This document shows positions 53,464-62,216 of a DNA stretch of 64,000 bases, one piece after another. Position 1 is the stretch's first letter, and each line of letters begins with the position of its first letter. The stretch lies in assembly GCF_004353845.1 (NCBI RefSeq), contig NZ_CP037864.1, positions 4,154,001 through 4,218,000 on the forward strand. The letters run 5' to 3'. The position numbers and the translations under genes are program-made. Source of the DNA: Citrobacter arsenatis (GTDB taxonomy: Bacteria; Pseudomonadota; Gammaproteobacteria; Enterobacterales; Enterobacteriaceae). The notes beneath the pieces were generated by a model. It made no database searches. It had not been told where the DNA came from and was given only the letters and a program-made list of their open reading frames with translations.

Positions 53464-54810
53464 TTAGTGGCGACCGAAAACGGGACGTTTACGGTCAAAA
53501 GTCCATCCGGGGATCAGATACTGCATTGGGCCTGCGTCATTACGCGCGCCGCCTGGCAGCTTTTTATAAGCCTCATGTGCCTTCTGTACCTGATCCCAGT
53601 CCAGTTCCACGCCTAACCCAGGCGCGTCCGGAACAGCAATTTGTCCATTTTTGATCTCCAGCGGATCTTTGGTCAGACGGCAATCGCCCTCCTGCCAGAT
53701 CCAATGGGTATCGATAGCCGTCGGGTTGCCCGGCGCAGCGGCGCCAACGTGGGTAAACATCGCCAGCGAAATATCAAAATGATTGTTGGAGTGGCAGCCC
53801 CAGGTCAGTCCCCAGTCATCGCATAACTGTGCCACGCGTACCGCGCCAGAAAGGGTCCAGAAGTGCGGATCGGCCAGCGGGATATCTACTGAGTTCAGCA
53901 TCACGGCATGGCCCATTTCACGCCAGTTGGTGGCTATCATGTTTGTTGCTACCGGAAGACCGGTTGCACGACGGAACTCGGCCATCACTTCGCGGCCAGA
54001 AAAACCCTGTTCAGCGCCGCACGGATCTTCGGCGTAGGTCAGAACATCGTTCAGCCCTTTACACAGGGAGATGGCTTCATCGAGCAGCCAGGCACCGTTA
54101 GGATCGACCGTAATACGCGCATCCGGGAAGCTTTTTTTCAGCGCGCGCGCGGTGTCGATTTCCTGCTCGCCGGGCAGCACGCCCCCTTTGAGTTTGAAAT
54201 CTTTAAAACCGTAGCGATCCTGCGAAGCCTGAGCCAGGCGAACCACCGCCTCACTGTTCATCGCTTGCTGGTGACGCAGGTGATACCACTCATGGTTGCC
54301 CGGCGAGCTTTCCAGATACGGCAGATCGGTCTTCGTACGATCGCCCACGTAGAACAGATAGCCGAGCACGGTGACCGCATCGCGCTGTTTGCCAGGCCCT
54401 AACAGCTCACAGACCGGCACGTTCAGCGCCTTGCCCAGCAGGTCGAGCAGCGCGGCTTCCAGCGCCGCCACCGCGTTGACCCGCAGCTCAAATGTCCAGG
54501 CACCTTTGCCAAAGGTGTCAAAATCAGCGGCCTGGTTGCCTTTATGCACCTGCTGAACCACTTTGTTCAGGCGCGCGACTTCCTGGCCTAACACTTGTGG
54601 AATCGCCTCAACCAGCGTCTGATAAATCACTTCGCCGCCCGGCGCTTCACCGACGCCGGTATTGCCGGCGTTATCGGTGAGTACCACAATATTGCGGGTA
54701 AAGTATGCGTTATGCGCACCGCCAATATTGAGCAGCATGCTGTCATGACCGGCCACCGGGATGACCTTCATATCGGTAATAACGGGACTCGATTGTGTTG
54801 TCATCGTCAT
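53464..54810 (-). CDS. gudX: Glucarate dehydratase-related protein
   Basis: A 448-residue paralogue of GudD, about two-thirds identical, with the same Lys, Asp and 'GCHSNNHFDISL' His motifs. In E. coli GudX has only weak glucarate dehydratase activity and an unclear job. It overlaps gudP by 4 bp and precedes gudD, suggesting tandem duplication before the operon formed. Confidence 0.95.
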   Translation of the reverse strand: MTMTTQSSPVITDMKVIPVAGHDSMLLNIGGAHNAYFTRNIVVLTDNAGNTGVGEAPGGEVIYQTLVEAIPQVLGQEVARLNKVVQQVHKGNQAADFDTFGKGAWTFELRVNAVAALEAALLDLLGKALNVPVCELLGPGKQRDAVTVLGYLFYVGDRTKTDLPYLESSPGNHEWYHLRHQQAMNSEAVVRLAQASQDRYGFKDFKLKGGVLPGEQEIDTARALKKSFPDARITVDPNGAWLLDEAISLCKGLNDVLTYAEDPCGAEQGFSGREVMAEFRRATGLPVATNMIATNWREMGHAVMLNSVDIPLADPHFWTLSGAVRVAQLCDDWGLTWGCHSNNHFDISLAMFTHVGAAAPGNPTAIDTHWIWQEGDCRLTKDPLEIKNGQIAVPDAPGLGVELDWDQVQKAHEAYKKLPGGARNDAGPMQYLIPGWTFDRKRPVFGRH

Positions 54811-56159
54811 TGTCCTGCGACAGGTTTCAGTTCGATACGTTTAATATCCCCCACCAGCACCAGATAGCTCACTACCGCAATCAGCGCATGCACCCCGACG
54901 TAAATCAACGCGCCGTTAAACGAGCCGGTGGTCCCTACGATGTAGCCGATAGCAATTGGCGTGACGATGCCGGAGATGTTGCCAAACATATTGAACAGAC
55001 CGCCGCTCAGACCGCTGATCTCTTTTGGCGCGGTATCAGCCATCACCGCCCATCCCAACGCACCGATGCCTTTGCCGAAGAAGGCCAGCGCCATGAAGCC
55101 GATGATCATCCACTCCACGTTGACGTAGTTACAGAACACCATCACCATCGACAACAGCATACCCAGTACGATTGGCGTTTTACGGGCAATATTCAGCGAA
55201 CCGGTACGGCGCATCAGCCAGTCGGAAATAATGCCGCCAAGCACGCCGCCTGCGAATCCGCAAATGGCCGGGACCGAGGCAACAAAACCGGCTTTCAAAA
55301 TCGACATACCGCGCGCCTGCACCAGATAAACCGGGAACCAGGTGATAAAGAAGTAGGTCAACGCGTTAATGCAGTATTGGCCGATGTAAATACCGATCAT
55401 CATCCGCGAACCCAGCAGTTGCTTGATCTGCCCCCACTTCACGCTGAACGGCACTTTGGCTTTGGCTGCCGCCTGATCCATGTTGATCAGCGCCCCACCT
55501 TCGGCAATGTACTCCAGCTCTTTTTGGTTTACGCCCGGATGCTGATTCGGTTCATGAATCACCTTCAGCCAGATAAAGCTGATAACAATCCCGAGGCCGC
55601 CCATGAAGAAGAACACGTGCGACCAGCCCACTTCGTGGGTTAACCACCCCATGATTGGCGCAAAGATAACGGTGGCAAAGTATTGCGCGGAGTTGAAGAT
55701 AGCGACCGCCGTGCCCCTCTCCTGCGCCGGGAACCACGCCGCGACTATACGACTATTGCCAGGGAATGATGGCGCTTCGGCCAGGCCCACAAGAAAGCGC
55801 AGGGTAAACAGCGCAACGATAATGCCGAAGCCGCTGAAGATATCAACGAAGCCCTGCAGCAGGGTAAACATAGACCAGATAAAGATGGACCAGAAGTAAA
55901 CGCGTTTTGAACCAAAGCGGTCAAGCAGCCAGCCGCCGGGGATCTGGCCGATAACATAGGCCCATGAGAAAGCGGAGAAAACATAACCCATGCCGACCGC
56001 ATCCAGACCAATGTCTTTGGCCATCTCCGAACCGGCAATGGATAGGGTGGCGCGGTCACCGTAGTTGAAGGATGTGACGATAAACAGCATCACCACTATC
56101 CAGTAACGAGCGTTAGTGCGTTTTTCCGCACTGCTCGCCGTCTGACTTAATGAACTCAT
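54807..56159 (-). CDS. gudP: D-glucarate/galactarate MFS transporter
   Basis: A 450-residue anion:cation symporter-type permease with twelve membrane segments and the signature 'GWLLDRFGSKRVYFWSIF' and 'RFLVGLAEAPSFPGNSRIVAAWFP'. It imports glucarate and galactarate. It is the first gene of the gud operon. The start at 56159 matches the known 450-residue protein; the open frame extends 16 codons upstream. The operon is expected to be activated by CdaR. Confidence 0.95.
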   Translation of the reverse strand: MSSLSQTASSAEKRTNARYWIVVMLFIVTSFNYGDRATLSIAGSEMAKDIGLDAVGMGYVFSAFSWAYVIGQIPGGWLLDRFGSKRVYFWSIFIWSMFTLLQGFVDIFSGFGIIVALFTLRFLVGLAEAPSFPGNSRIVAAWFPAQERGTAVAIFNSAQYFATVIFAPIMGWLTHEVGWSHVFFFMGGLGIVISFIWLKVIHEPNQHPGVNQKELEYIAEGGALINMDQAAAKAKVPFSVKWGQIKQLLGSRMMIGIYIGQYCINALTYFFITWFPVYLVQARGMSILKAGFVASVPAICGFAGGVLGGIISDWLMRRTGSLNIARKTPIVLGMLLSMVMVFCNYVNVEWMIIGFMALAFFGKGIGALGWAVMADTAPKEISGLSGGLFNMFGNISGIVTPIAIGYIVGTTGSFNGALIYVGVHALIAVVSYLVLVGDIKRIELKPVAGQ

Positions 56160-56501
56160 TGTTGCACTCCTGAATCCTGGCTGTCGCCAGTTCATTCTGT
56201 ACAGCACCTGTAGGGTGATCAGAATGAGAGGTTAGTGTGTGGCAGCTTTGGTACAGCTCAGGGCCGTTTTATTCTGACTCGCTGCCTTTTCGGGAACTGA
56301 CGGGAAAAGTATATGAAGGAGTGCCTCTTACCCTCACCGTGCATGAACACAACATTAGGAAGGCAGTAAGAAGTTGTTTGGGGCATAAGCCCAAAGCAGT
56401 GGAAGTTAGTTCACGTAATTGGGGTTTTATTGCCGGGTGGCGGCTTCGCCTGACCCGGCCTATGGCTCAAATGGGGGTTGCATGCCCGTGTGGGCGAGAG
56501 G
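56160..56501. other. gudP upstream region
   Basis: This 342-bp spacer should contain the CdaR-activated gudP promoter. A REP unit lies at 56432-56459, near the yqcA end. No other feature was identified; I could not place a CdaR or CRP site with confidence. Confidence 0.5.
56432..56459. repeat. REP element downstream of yqcA
   Basis: GCCGGGT and ACCCGGC arms with a GGCGGCTTCGCC-type centre, a single REP unit. Confidence 0.65.
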
Positions 56502-56951
56502 TTATTTAAGCAAGGTTCCCCAGTTTTCTACCCAGGGATTGGATTCGCTTTCCGGTTCAGGATGTTCGCTGGCGTCAATCAGCAGCATTTCTCCTACGCG
56601 GTGGGCACTTTGCTCCTGCAACAGCGCATCGAACTGCTTGCCGCCATTGCAAAAATTAACGTAGCTACTGTCGCCCAGCGCAATGACCCCGTAATGCAGA
56701 TTTGGCTGGAAACCGAGATTATCTTTGATTCCCTGAAACAGCGGCACGATGCTATCCGGCAGATCGCCCTGCCCGGTCGTTGAGGTCACCACCAGCACAT
56801 ATTTATCCTGATAAGCCTGCCAGTCGCTAAGCTCCGGATCTTCGAACACCGTGGCTTTATGACCCTGCGCCGTCAAAATCGCTTCGGCCTCTTCGGCAAC
56901 CAGCAGCGCGTTTCCGTACATCGTGCCGACAAAAATTCCAATTTCCGCCAT
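56502..56951 (-). CDS. yqcA: Flavodoxin YqcA
   Basis: A 149-residue short-chain flavodoxin. The FMN phosphate loop 'GTMYGNALLVAEEAE' and the ring-binding 'STTGQGDLPDS' and 'GDSSYVNFCNGG' loops are clear. It follows truC by 19 bp and is probably read with yqcC-truC. Its redox partner is not established. Confidence 0.93.
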   Translation of the reverse strand: MAEIGIFVGTMYGNALLVAEEAEAILTAQGHKATVFEDPELSDWQAYQDKYVLVVTSTTGQGDLPDSIVPLFQGIKDNLGFQPNLHYGVIALGDSSYVNFCNGGKQFDALLQEQSAHRVGEMLLIDASEHPEPESESNPWVENWGTLLK

Positions 56952-56970
56952 AACCGTAATCTCCTGGGAC

Positions 56971-57753
56971 TTAAGAATCTATCTGCTCATCCTGACCTGA
57001 CGGCCCGCTGAACTCAACCCTTTCATTCTCAGGGAGAAGTCCACGCCAGCCAAACTGTGATAGCGCCTGCATCCAGACGTCATCCAGTCCGGCGCGAATA
57101 ACCAGCGGTTCGCCGGTGAAAGGATGGGTCAGCGCAAGCCGGCTGGCATGCAGCATTAATCGCTGACAACCGAAATGCTCTGCGGCGCTGCGATTTTGCC
57201 GCAAATCACCGTGCTTACTGTCGCCAATAATCGGATGGCGCAAGTGCGCCAGATGGCGTCTGAGCTGGTGTTTGCGACCGGTTTTAGGGTCCAGTTCCAC
57301 CAGTCCGTAACGGGTGGTCGGATAGCGCCCGGTCGCTACCGGCATTTCTACCGTCGCCAGACCGCGATAATGGGTGACGGCAGGCTGCGGGCCTTTATCA
57401 TCACGGGCAAACTTATCGGCGATCTTATCCAACTCTTCGACCAGCGGGTAATCCAGCACGGCATCATCCATCAGCCAGCCTCGCACAATCGCATGGTAGC
57501 GCTTCTGAATTTGATGATGTTCAAACTGCTGGGACAGCAACCGCCCGGCTTCGCTGGACAACCCCATCAGCAGTACACCGGAGGTCGGCCTGTCGAGTCG
57601 ATGGGCGGTAAAAACGTGCTGACCAATTTGATCGCGCACCGTTTGCATCACCACCACTTTTTCATCCCGGTCAAGCCAGCTACGGTGAACCAACCAGCCA
57701 GAAGGTTTGTTGACAGCGACCAGCCATTCGTCCTGATACAAAATCTCCAGCAT
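56971..57753 (-). CDS. truC: tRNA pseudouridine-65 synthase TruC
   Basis: A 260-residue RluA-family enzyme. The catalytic Asp is in 'AHRLDRPTSGVLL', and 'TGRKHQLRRHLAHLRHPIIGDSKHG' is the usual second motif. It modifies U65 of tRNA-Ile and tRNA-Asp in E. coli. The ATG overlaps the yqcC TGA by one base. Confidence 0.95.
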   Translation of the reverse strand: MLEILYQDEWLVAVNKPSGWLVHRSWLDRDEKVVVMQTVRDQIGQHVFTAHRLDRPTSGVLLMGLSSEAGRLLSQQFEHHQIQKRYHAIVRGWLMDDAVLDYPLVEELDKIADKFARDDKGPQPAVTHYRGLATVEMPVATGRYPTTRYGLVELDPKTGRKHQLRRHLAHLRHPIIGDSKHGDLRQNRSAAEHFGCQRLMLHASRLALTHPFTGEPLVIRAGLDDVWMQALSQFGWRGLLPENERVEFSGPSGQDEQIDS

Positions 57754-58082
57754 CAGGCGTTATCACTTGTAAACAGCGCATCCAACTCCTGCAATGCAGT
57801 CAGAAGAATTTCGCGTTGCGGGTGATCGGTTGCCAGCGCCATTTCGTAATAAGGTGCGACGGCAAAAGCCTGCGGAAGCGGCTGCGCGTTATCGAGCAGC
57901 GTGTGCATGCGGGGAATCAACACCCATTGCAGCCACTCAACCGGCTCCATGGTATCCATACAAAAAGGCTGCGTGCTGGTAAACAGATGCGCTGCTGGCT
58001 CATCCATCCGCCAGTGATGATGTTCACGCAGTAGCGCTTCAAGCGCGTGTAACTGCTGGCGCACACGGTCATGAGTCGTCAT
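57753..58082 (-). CDS. yqcC: YqcC family protein (DUF446)
   Basis: A 109-residue small helical protein of unknown function, conserved in gammaproteobacteria next to truC. The start at 58082 (MTTHDRVRQQLHALE) is preferred; the open frame continues upstream into the csrB terminator and is not conserved there. The gene begins 58 bp after the csrB terminator. Confidence 0.9.
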   Translation of the reverse strand: MTTHDRVRQQLHALEALLREHHHWRMDEPAAHLFTSTQPFCMDTMEPVEWLQWVLIPRMHTLLDNAQPLPQAFAVAPYYEMALATDHPQREILLTALQELDALFTSDNA

Positions 58083-58140
58083 GAAATTAACCTCAATGAT
58101 GAAAAATCTGGCGCGAAGGATAGCACTAGTGAAGGGAAAT

Positions 58141-58173
58141 AAAAAAAGGGAGCACTGTAAAAACAGTGCTCCC
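58141..58173 (-). terminator. csrB intrinsic terminator
   Basis: GGGAGCACTGT (58148-58158) pairs with ACAGTGCTCCC (58163-58173) across a 4-nt loop, followed on the minus strand by seven T residues. Confidence 0.93.
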
Positions 58174-58503
58174 GGTTCGTTTCGCAGCATTCCAGCTACT
58201 TTTAGTGCTCCCTGCTCATCCATGACAACTTTTCCTGTGGCCTTGCGACCTCGTTCATCCTGAACTTTTGCATCCTGCTCACATCACCCCGATGTGAAAA
58301 CTTCATCCTGAAGTGTCCTGGCCATCCTGACCCGCCGAACATCCTGACCGGCTCTCATTCTCCATCCTGGAGGTGTCCTTTAACGCATCCAGCGCTTTCC
58401 GCTTTGCTTCATCCTGAAGCCTGTCCTTGTAACACCGTCCTGGTGTGTCCTGCAGAAGAGCCATCATCCTGATGTTCTCTTCATTGTTCGACTCCTTGTC
58501 GAC
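58141..58503 (-). ncRNA. csrB: CsrB regulatory RNA
   Basis: The minus strand starts with GTCGACAAGGAG and carries about twenty GGA motifs, many of the form CAGGATG or AGGAC in hairpin loops, ending in a perfect intrinsic terminator. CsrB soaks up several CsrA dimers and so frees CsrA-repressed messages. Length (about 363 nt) and position between yqcC and syd match E. coli csrB. The 5' end is taken from the E. coli RNA. Confidence 0.96.
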
Positions 58504-58676
58504 GGATATAGAATCGCCTGTTTCGCCTTGTCTTACAAGGTGCTTACAGACATACCCCTAAGATTATTTTCGTATGAAAGTTGACAATAAAACATTAACA
58601 AACTGAATAATAAGGAATTATCATTTCAACCATTCATTAAGTCTTCACTTATTACCTGGCAATGTCCTACAGGGTT

Positions 58677-58694
58677 TGTAAGAGATCTCTCACA
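58677..58694. promoter_or_regulatory. UvrY/SirA binding site candidate upstream of csrB
   Basis: TGTAAGAGATCTCTCACA is an almost perfect 18-bp palindrome about 180 bp upstream of the csrB start. It closely resembles the UvrY site described for E. coli csrB at a similar distance. Second, weaker TTACA-type repeats lie at about 58535-58552. Confidence 0.78.
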
Positions 58695-58713
58695 AGGTTC
58701 AGGGCAAACTGGA

Positions 58714-59259
58714 TTACAGAACTGGCTTAAGTTGAGTGAGGAATTCCGCAAGTGAAGCCGCCAGCACCGTTCGTTTACGGGTTCCCAGCGTTTCTTTGCA
58801 CACTTCACCGGACAGATTGCACACCGAAATGACGTCAAGCTCATTGTCCTGTGTGGCGATAAAAAGCGTAGGCGATAGCTTGAGGCGCTTTTGCGTGACC
58901 AGATGACCAATCAGGTTTTCCTGAACGCGCCTGAAGTCATCTTCACTCCAGGTCTGCAGCAGCGTTAGCTTTTCATCCGCCAACTGCGCGTGCATGTCCC
59001 CAGCAAATTGGGTGGTGTAAAAAGCGTGAACGGCAGGTTGTATCACGATATCAAAGGCGCGTTCAACCGCATTGAGGTTTTTTTCACCAACAAAAGGCTG
59101 AGGTTGCCAGTAAACGGCATCGTTCGTGGAAGAAATGATGCACGGAGAAGGTACGCCATACAGCTCTTCGCTGAGCGGCCAGCTGTTGTTTTTTTCATGC
59201 CACGCGTCGCAGTAACGCGTCGTAAAGGCTGTCAACGCCTGTGCTGTCAATTCGTCCAC
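58714..59259 (-). CDS. syd: SecY-interacting protein Syd
   Basis: A 181-residue cytoplasmic protein that binds SecY and may check faulty translocons. It matches E. coli Syd in length and sequence ('MDELTAQALTAFTTRYCDAW' start, 'PFVGEKNLNAVERAF', 'VCKETLG' near the end). It is divergent from queF; its 3' end faces the csrB upstream region, which overlaps the gene terminus. Confidence 0.93.
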   Translation of the reverse strand: MDELTAQALTAFTTRYCDAWHEKNNSWPLSEELYGVPSPCIISSTNDAVYWQPQPFVGEKNLNAVERAFDIVIQPAVHAFYTTQFAGDMHAQLADEKLTLLQTWSEDDFRRVQENLIGHLVTQKRLKLSPTLFIATQDNELDVISVCNLSGEVCKETLGTRKRTVLAASLAEFLTQLKPVL

Positions 59260-59327
59260 TGATTTCTCTCTTCACAAAAGCCAGGATACACTTGTCGCAT
59301 AGTGTATCTGGTTTATGACGGTGAAAC

Positions 59328-60176
59328 ATGTCCTCTTATGAAAATCATCAGGCGCTTAACGGCCTGACTCTCGGTAAATCAACGGATTACCGTGACAATT
59401 ACGATGCCAGCCTGCTGCAAGGCGTTCCGCGCAGCCTGAATCGCGACCCGCTGGATTTAAAGGCCGATAATCTGCCTTTTCACGGTGCTGATATCTGGAC
59501 GCTGTATGAACTGTCATGGCTGAATGCTAACGGTTTACCGCAGGTCGCGGTAGGTCATGTGGAACTGGATTACACCAGCGTAAATCTGATTGAATCGAAA
59601 AGCTTTAAGCTGTACCTGAACAGTTTTAACCAGACGCGTTTTGACTCCTGGGATGTGGTACGCCAGACGCTGGAAAACGATCTGCGCGCCTGTGCTCAAG
59701 GCGATGTCAGCGTAGCGCTGTACCGTCTTGACGAGCTGGAAGGACAGCCGATAGCCCACTTTAACGGCACCTGTATCGACAATCAGGATATCGTCATCGA
59801 TAACTACCAGTTCAGCACTGAATATCTGGAAAATGCCGTGAGCGGTGAAAAAGCGGTGGAAGAGACCCTGGTCAGCCATCTGCTGAAGTCCAACTGTTTA
59901 ATCACCCACCAGCCAGACTGGGGTTCCATACAAATTCAGTATCGCGGACGTAAAATCGACAGGGAAAAACTGCTGCGTTATCTGGTCTCCTTCCGTCACC
60001 ATAATGAATTTCACGAGCAGTGCGTGGAACGTATTTTCAACGACATTCTACGCTTCTGCCAGCCAGAGAAACTGAGCGTCTACGCGCGCTACACGCGACG
60101 TGGCGGCCTGGATATAAACCCATGGCGCACCAACACCGATTTCACTCCAGCAACGGGTCGTCTGGTACGTCAGTAA
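59328..60176 (+). CDS. queF: NADPH-dependent 7-cyano-7-deazaguanine reductase
   Basis: A 282-residue enzyme reducing preQ0 to preQ1 in queuosine synthesis. It is the long, two-domain QueF type. The QueF motif 'ESKSFKLYLNSFNQTRF' is in the N-terminal half, and the catalytic Cys is in 'KSNCLITHQPDWGS' (near residue 190). The NADPH-binding C-terminus includes 'RKIDREKLLRYLVSFRHHNEFHEQCVE'. Confidence 0.97.
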   Translation: MSSYENHQALNGLTLGKSTDYRDNYDASLLQGVPRSLNRDPLDLKADNLPFHGADIWTLYELSWLNANGLPQVAVGHVELDYTSVNLIESKSFKLYLNSFNQTRFDSWDVVRQTLENDLRACAQGDVSVALYRLDELEGQPIAHFNGTCIDNQDIVIDNYQFSTEYLENAVSGEKAVEETLVSHLLKSNCLITHQPDWGSIQIQYRGRKIDREKLLRYLVSFRHHNEFHEQCVERIFNDILRFCQPEKLSVYARYTRRGGLDINPWRTNTDFTPATGRLVRQ

Positions 60177-60289
60177 TCTTTTTTCTCAATTTTGCGTGCC
60201 GGATTCCGCGCGTAAGGTTGTGAAAGGTCATAAGCCAGGGCTATTGTAATCAGTAGAGGATGATGTCTCTCGTCCCGTAAGGAGTTTAC

Positions 60290-61654
60290 TTGATTACACA
60301 TATTAGCCCGCTTGGCTCAATGGACATGTTGTCGCAGCTGGAAGTCGATATGCTTAAACGCACAGCCAGCAGCGACCTGTATCAACTGTTTCGTAACTGT
60401 TCGCTTGCCGTTCTGAACTCCGGCAGTTTGACCGACAACAGTAAAGAACTGCTGTCACGCTTTGAAAGTTTCGATATTAACGTGCTGCGCCGCGAACGGG
60501 GCGTGAAGCTGGAACTGATCAACCCACCTGAAGATGCGTTTGTTGATGGACGCATTATCCGCGCGCTGCAGGCCAACCTGTTTGCCGTGCTGCGCGACAT
60601 TCTGTTCGTCAATGGCCAGATCCATAACGCCGGTCGTTTTCAGCATCTGGATCTCGAAAGCTCGGTACATATTACCAACCTGGTATTCTCGATCCTGCGC
60701 AATGCCCGGGCGCTGCACGTTGGCGAAGCGCCAAACATGGTCGTCTGCTGGGGCGGTCACTCAATCAACGAGAATGAATACCTGTACGCCCGTCGCGTCG
60801 GCACCCAGTTGGGCCTGCGTGAACTGAACATCTGCACCGGCTGCGGTCCGGGGGCGATGGAAGCGCCAATGAAAGGCGCTGCGGTCGGTCACGCCCAGCA
60901 GCGATATAAAGACAGCCGCTTTATTGGTATGACCGAACCGTCGATCATTGCCGCTGAGCCGCCTAATCCGCTGGTTAACGAACTGATCATCATGCCAGAC
61001 ATTGAAAAACGTCTGGAGGCGTTTGTGCGTATCGCCCACGGTATCATCATCTTCCCGGGCGGCGTAGGCACAGCAGAAGAGCTGTTGTATCTGCTGGGGA
61101 TCCTGATGAATCCGGCGAACAAAGATCAGGTGCTACCGCTGATCCTGACCGGACCAAAAGAGAGCGCCGATTACTTCCGCGTGCTGGACGAATTTATCGT
61201 GCACACGCTGGGGGAAGATGCGCGTCGCCACTATCGCATTATCATTGACGATGCAGCTGAAGTGGCGCGTTTGATGAAAAAAGCGATGCCGCTGGTGAAA
61301 GAGAACCGCCGTGACACCGGTGATGCCTACAGCTTTAACTGGTCGATTCGTATTGCACCGGATTTGCAGATGCCGTTCGAGCCGTCCCATGAAAACATGG
61401 CCAACCTGAAGCTGTACCCGGATCAGCCCGTTGAAGTACTGGCGGCCGACCTGCGCCGTGCGTTCTCGGGAATTGTGGCTGGTAACGTGAAGGAAGTCGG
61501 TATCCGCGCCATTGAAGAATTTGGCCCGTATAAAATCCACGGTGACCGCGAAATGATGCGCCGCATGGACGATCTCCTGCAGGGCTTCGTTGCACAGCAT
61601 CGTATGAAGTTACCAGGCTCTGCGTATATCCCTTGCTACGAGATTTGCGCCTAA
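60290..61654 (+). CDS. ppnN: Nucleotide 5'-monophosphate nucleosidase PpnN
   Basis: A 454-residue LOG-family nucleosidase that cleaves purine and pyrimidine NMPs to base and ribose 5-phosphate and is stimulated by (p)ppGpp in E. coli. The LOG signatures are 'CGPGAMEAPMKGA' and 'FPGGVGTAEELLYLLG'. It begins with TTG at 60290, with AAGGAG seven bases upstream, as in E. coli; no in-frame ATG fits better. Confidence 0.95.
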   Translation: MITHISPLGSMDMLSQLEVDMLKRTASSDLYQLFRNCSLAVLNSGSLTDNSKELLSRFESFDINVLRRERGVKLELINPPEDAFVDGRIIRALQANLFAVLRDILFVNGQIHNAGRFQHLDLESSVHITNLVFSILRNARALHVGEAPNMVVCWGGHSINENEYLYARRVGTQLGLRELNICTGCGPGAMEAPMKGAAVGHAQQRYKDSRFIGMTEPSIIAAEPPNPLVNELIIMPDIEKRLEAFVRIAHGIIIFPGGVGTAEELLYLLGILMNPANKDQVLPLILTGPKESADYFRVLDEFIVHTLGEDARRHYRIIIDDAAEVARLMKKAMPLVKENRRDTGDAYSFNWSIRIAPDLQMPFEPSHENMANLKLYPDQPVEVLAADLRRAFSGIVAGNVKEVGIRAIEEFGPYKIHGDREMMRRMDDLLQGFVAQHRMKLPGSAYIPCYEICA

Positions 61655-61705
61655 CCTCCAACAGCCGCCAGCAGACGCTTTCGCGGTGACAGTTTTGTCC
61701 ATATC

Positions 61706-61743
61706 AAAGCCGGGTCTGGCGCATTAGCCTCCCGGCTTTTTTT
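61706..61743 (+). terminator. ppnN intrinsic terminator
   Basis: AAAGCCGGG and CCCGGCTTT pair over 9 bp; an internal GGC/GCC pair closes the 16-nt loop, followed by seven T residues. It is about 50 bp after the ppnN stop. Confidence 0.9.
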
Positions 61744-62044
61744 AGTGATACCAGTCACATAGCTCAGACGATTATATAAATACCAGTGATATATTATTAA
61801 AAATAGCACGCCACGCAAACGATTACCTTGAAAACCCAACCGTGATTTATCTTAGGAAATTATTATTAGTCGCCAAAATCCTCTAAAAACAACAGTTTTT
61901 ACAGCGCAACACTCGTATCTTCTCGCCTTCGCTTTCATGAGATATGTCGTTAATGTTAGCCTCAGCGCCCGTAAATTCGCTTTGACTATTTTTTAACAGA
62001 TTAATGGTCCAAATTTATCCACATAAAAGGTGGATTATTGCATT

Positions 62045-62060
62045 TGGGATCGCGATCACT
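62045..62060. promoter_or_regulatory. CRP site candidate upstream of sdaC
   Basis: TGGGA-TCGCGA-TCACT matches 8 of 10 CRP consensus bases with a perfectly palindromic GATCGCGATC core. It is 157 bp upstream of the sdaC ATG. The rest of the 560-bp ppnN-sdaC spacer (61744-62216) is AT-rich, with promoter-like sequence but no gene seen. Confidence 0.6.
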
Positions 62061-62150
62061 GATACATTCATTCCTAAAATGTATCTTTCCGCCCGCAAAT
62101 TATTACGGCGAAAAATTATATAAAAAATCGCTCAACGAATTTCGATTTAC

Positions 62151-62194
62151 AGTCGGGTGTTTTCTCATTGGATTGAACCCAAACCCGACTTTTT
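62151..62194 (+). terminator. Terminator-like hairpin in the sdaC leader
   Basis: AGTCGGGT (62151-62158) and ACCCGACT (62183-62190) form a perfect 8-bp stem with a 24-nt loop and five T residues. It ends 22 bp before the sdaC ATG, so any termination here would limit sdaC-sdaB. Confidence 0.65.
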
Positions 62195-62216
62195 AAGCTT
62201 CCTCCAGGAGAAATAG

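Noticed and set aside
58083..58223. N-terminal extension of yqcC into the csrB end
   Set aside because: The added residues come from the csrB terminator and 3' repeats; the conserved protein begins at 58082.
62079..62123. 14-residue leader peptide upstream of sdaC (starts MYLSARK)
   Set aside because: It has only one serine codon and no ribosome site, so there is no support for serine-codon attenuation.
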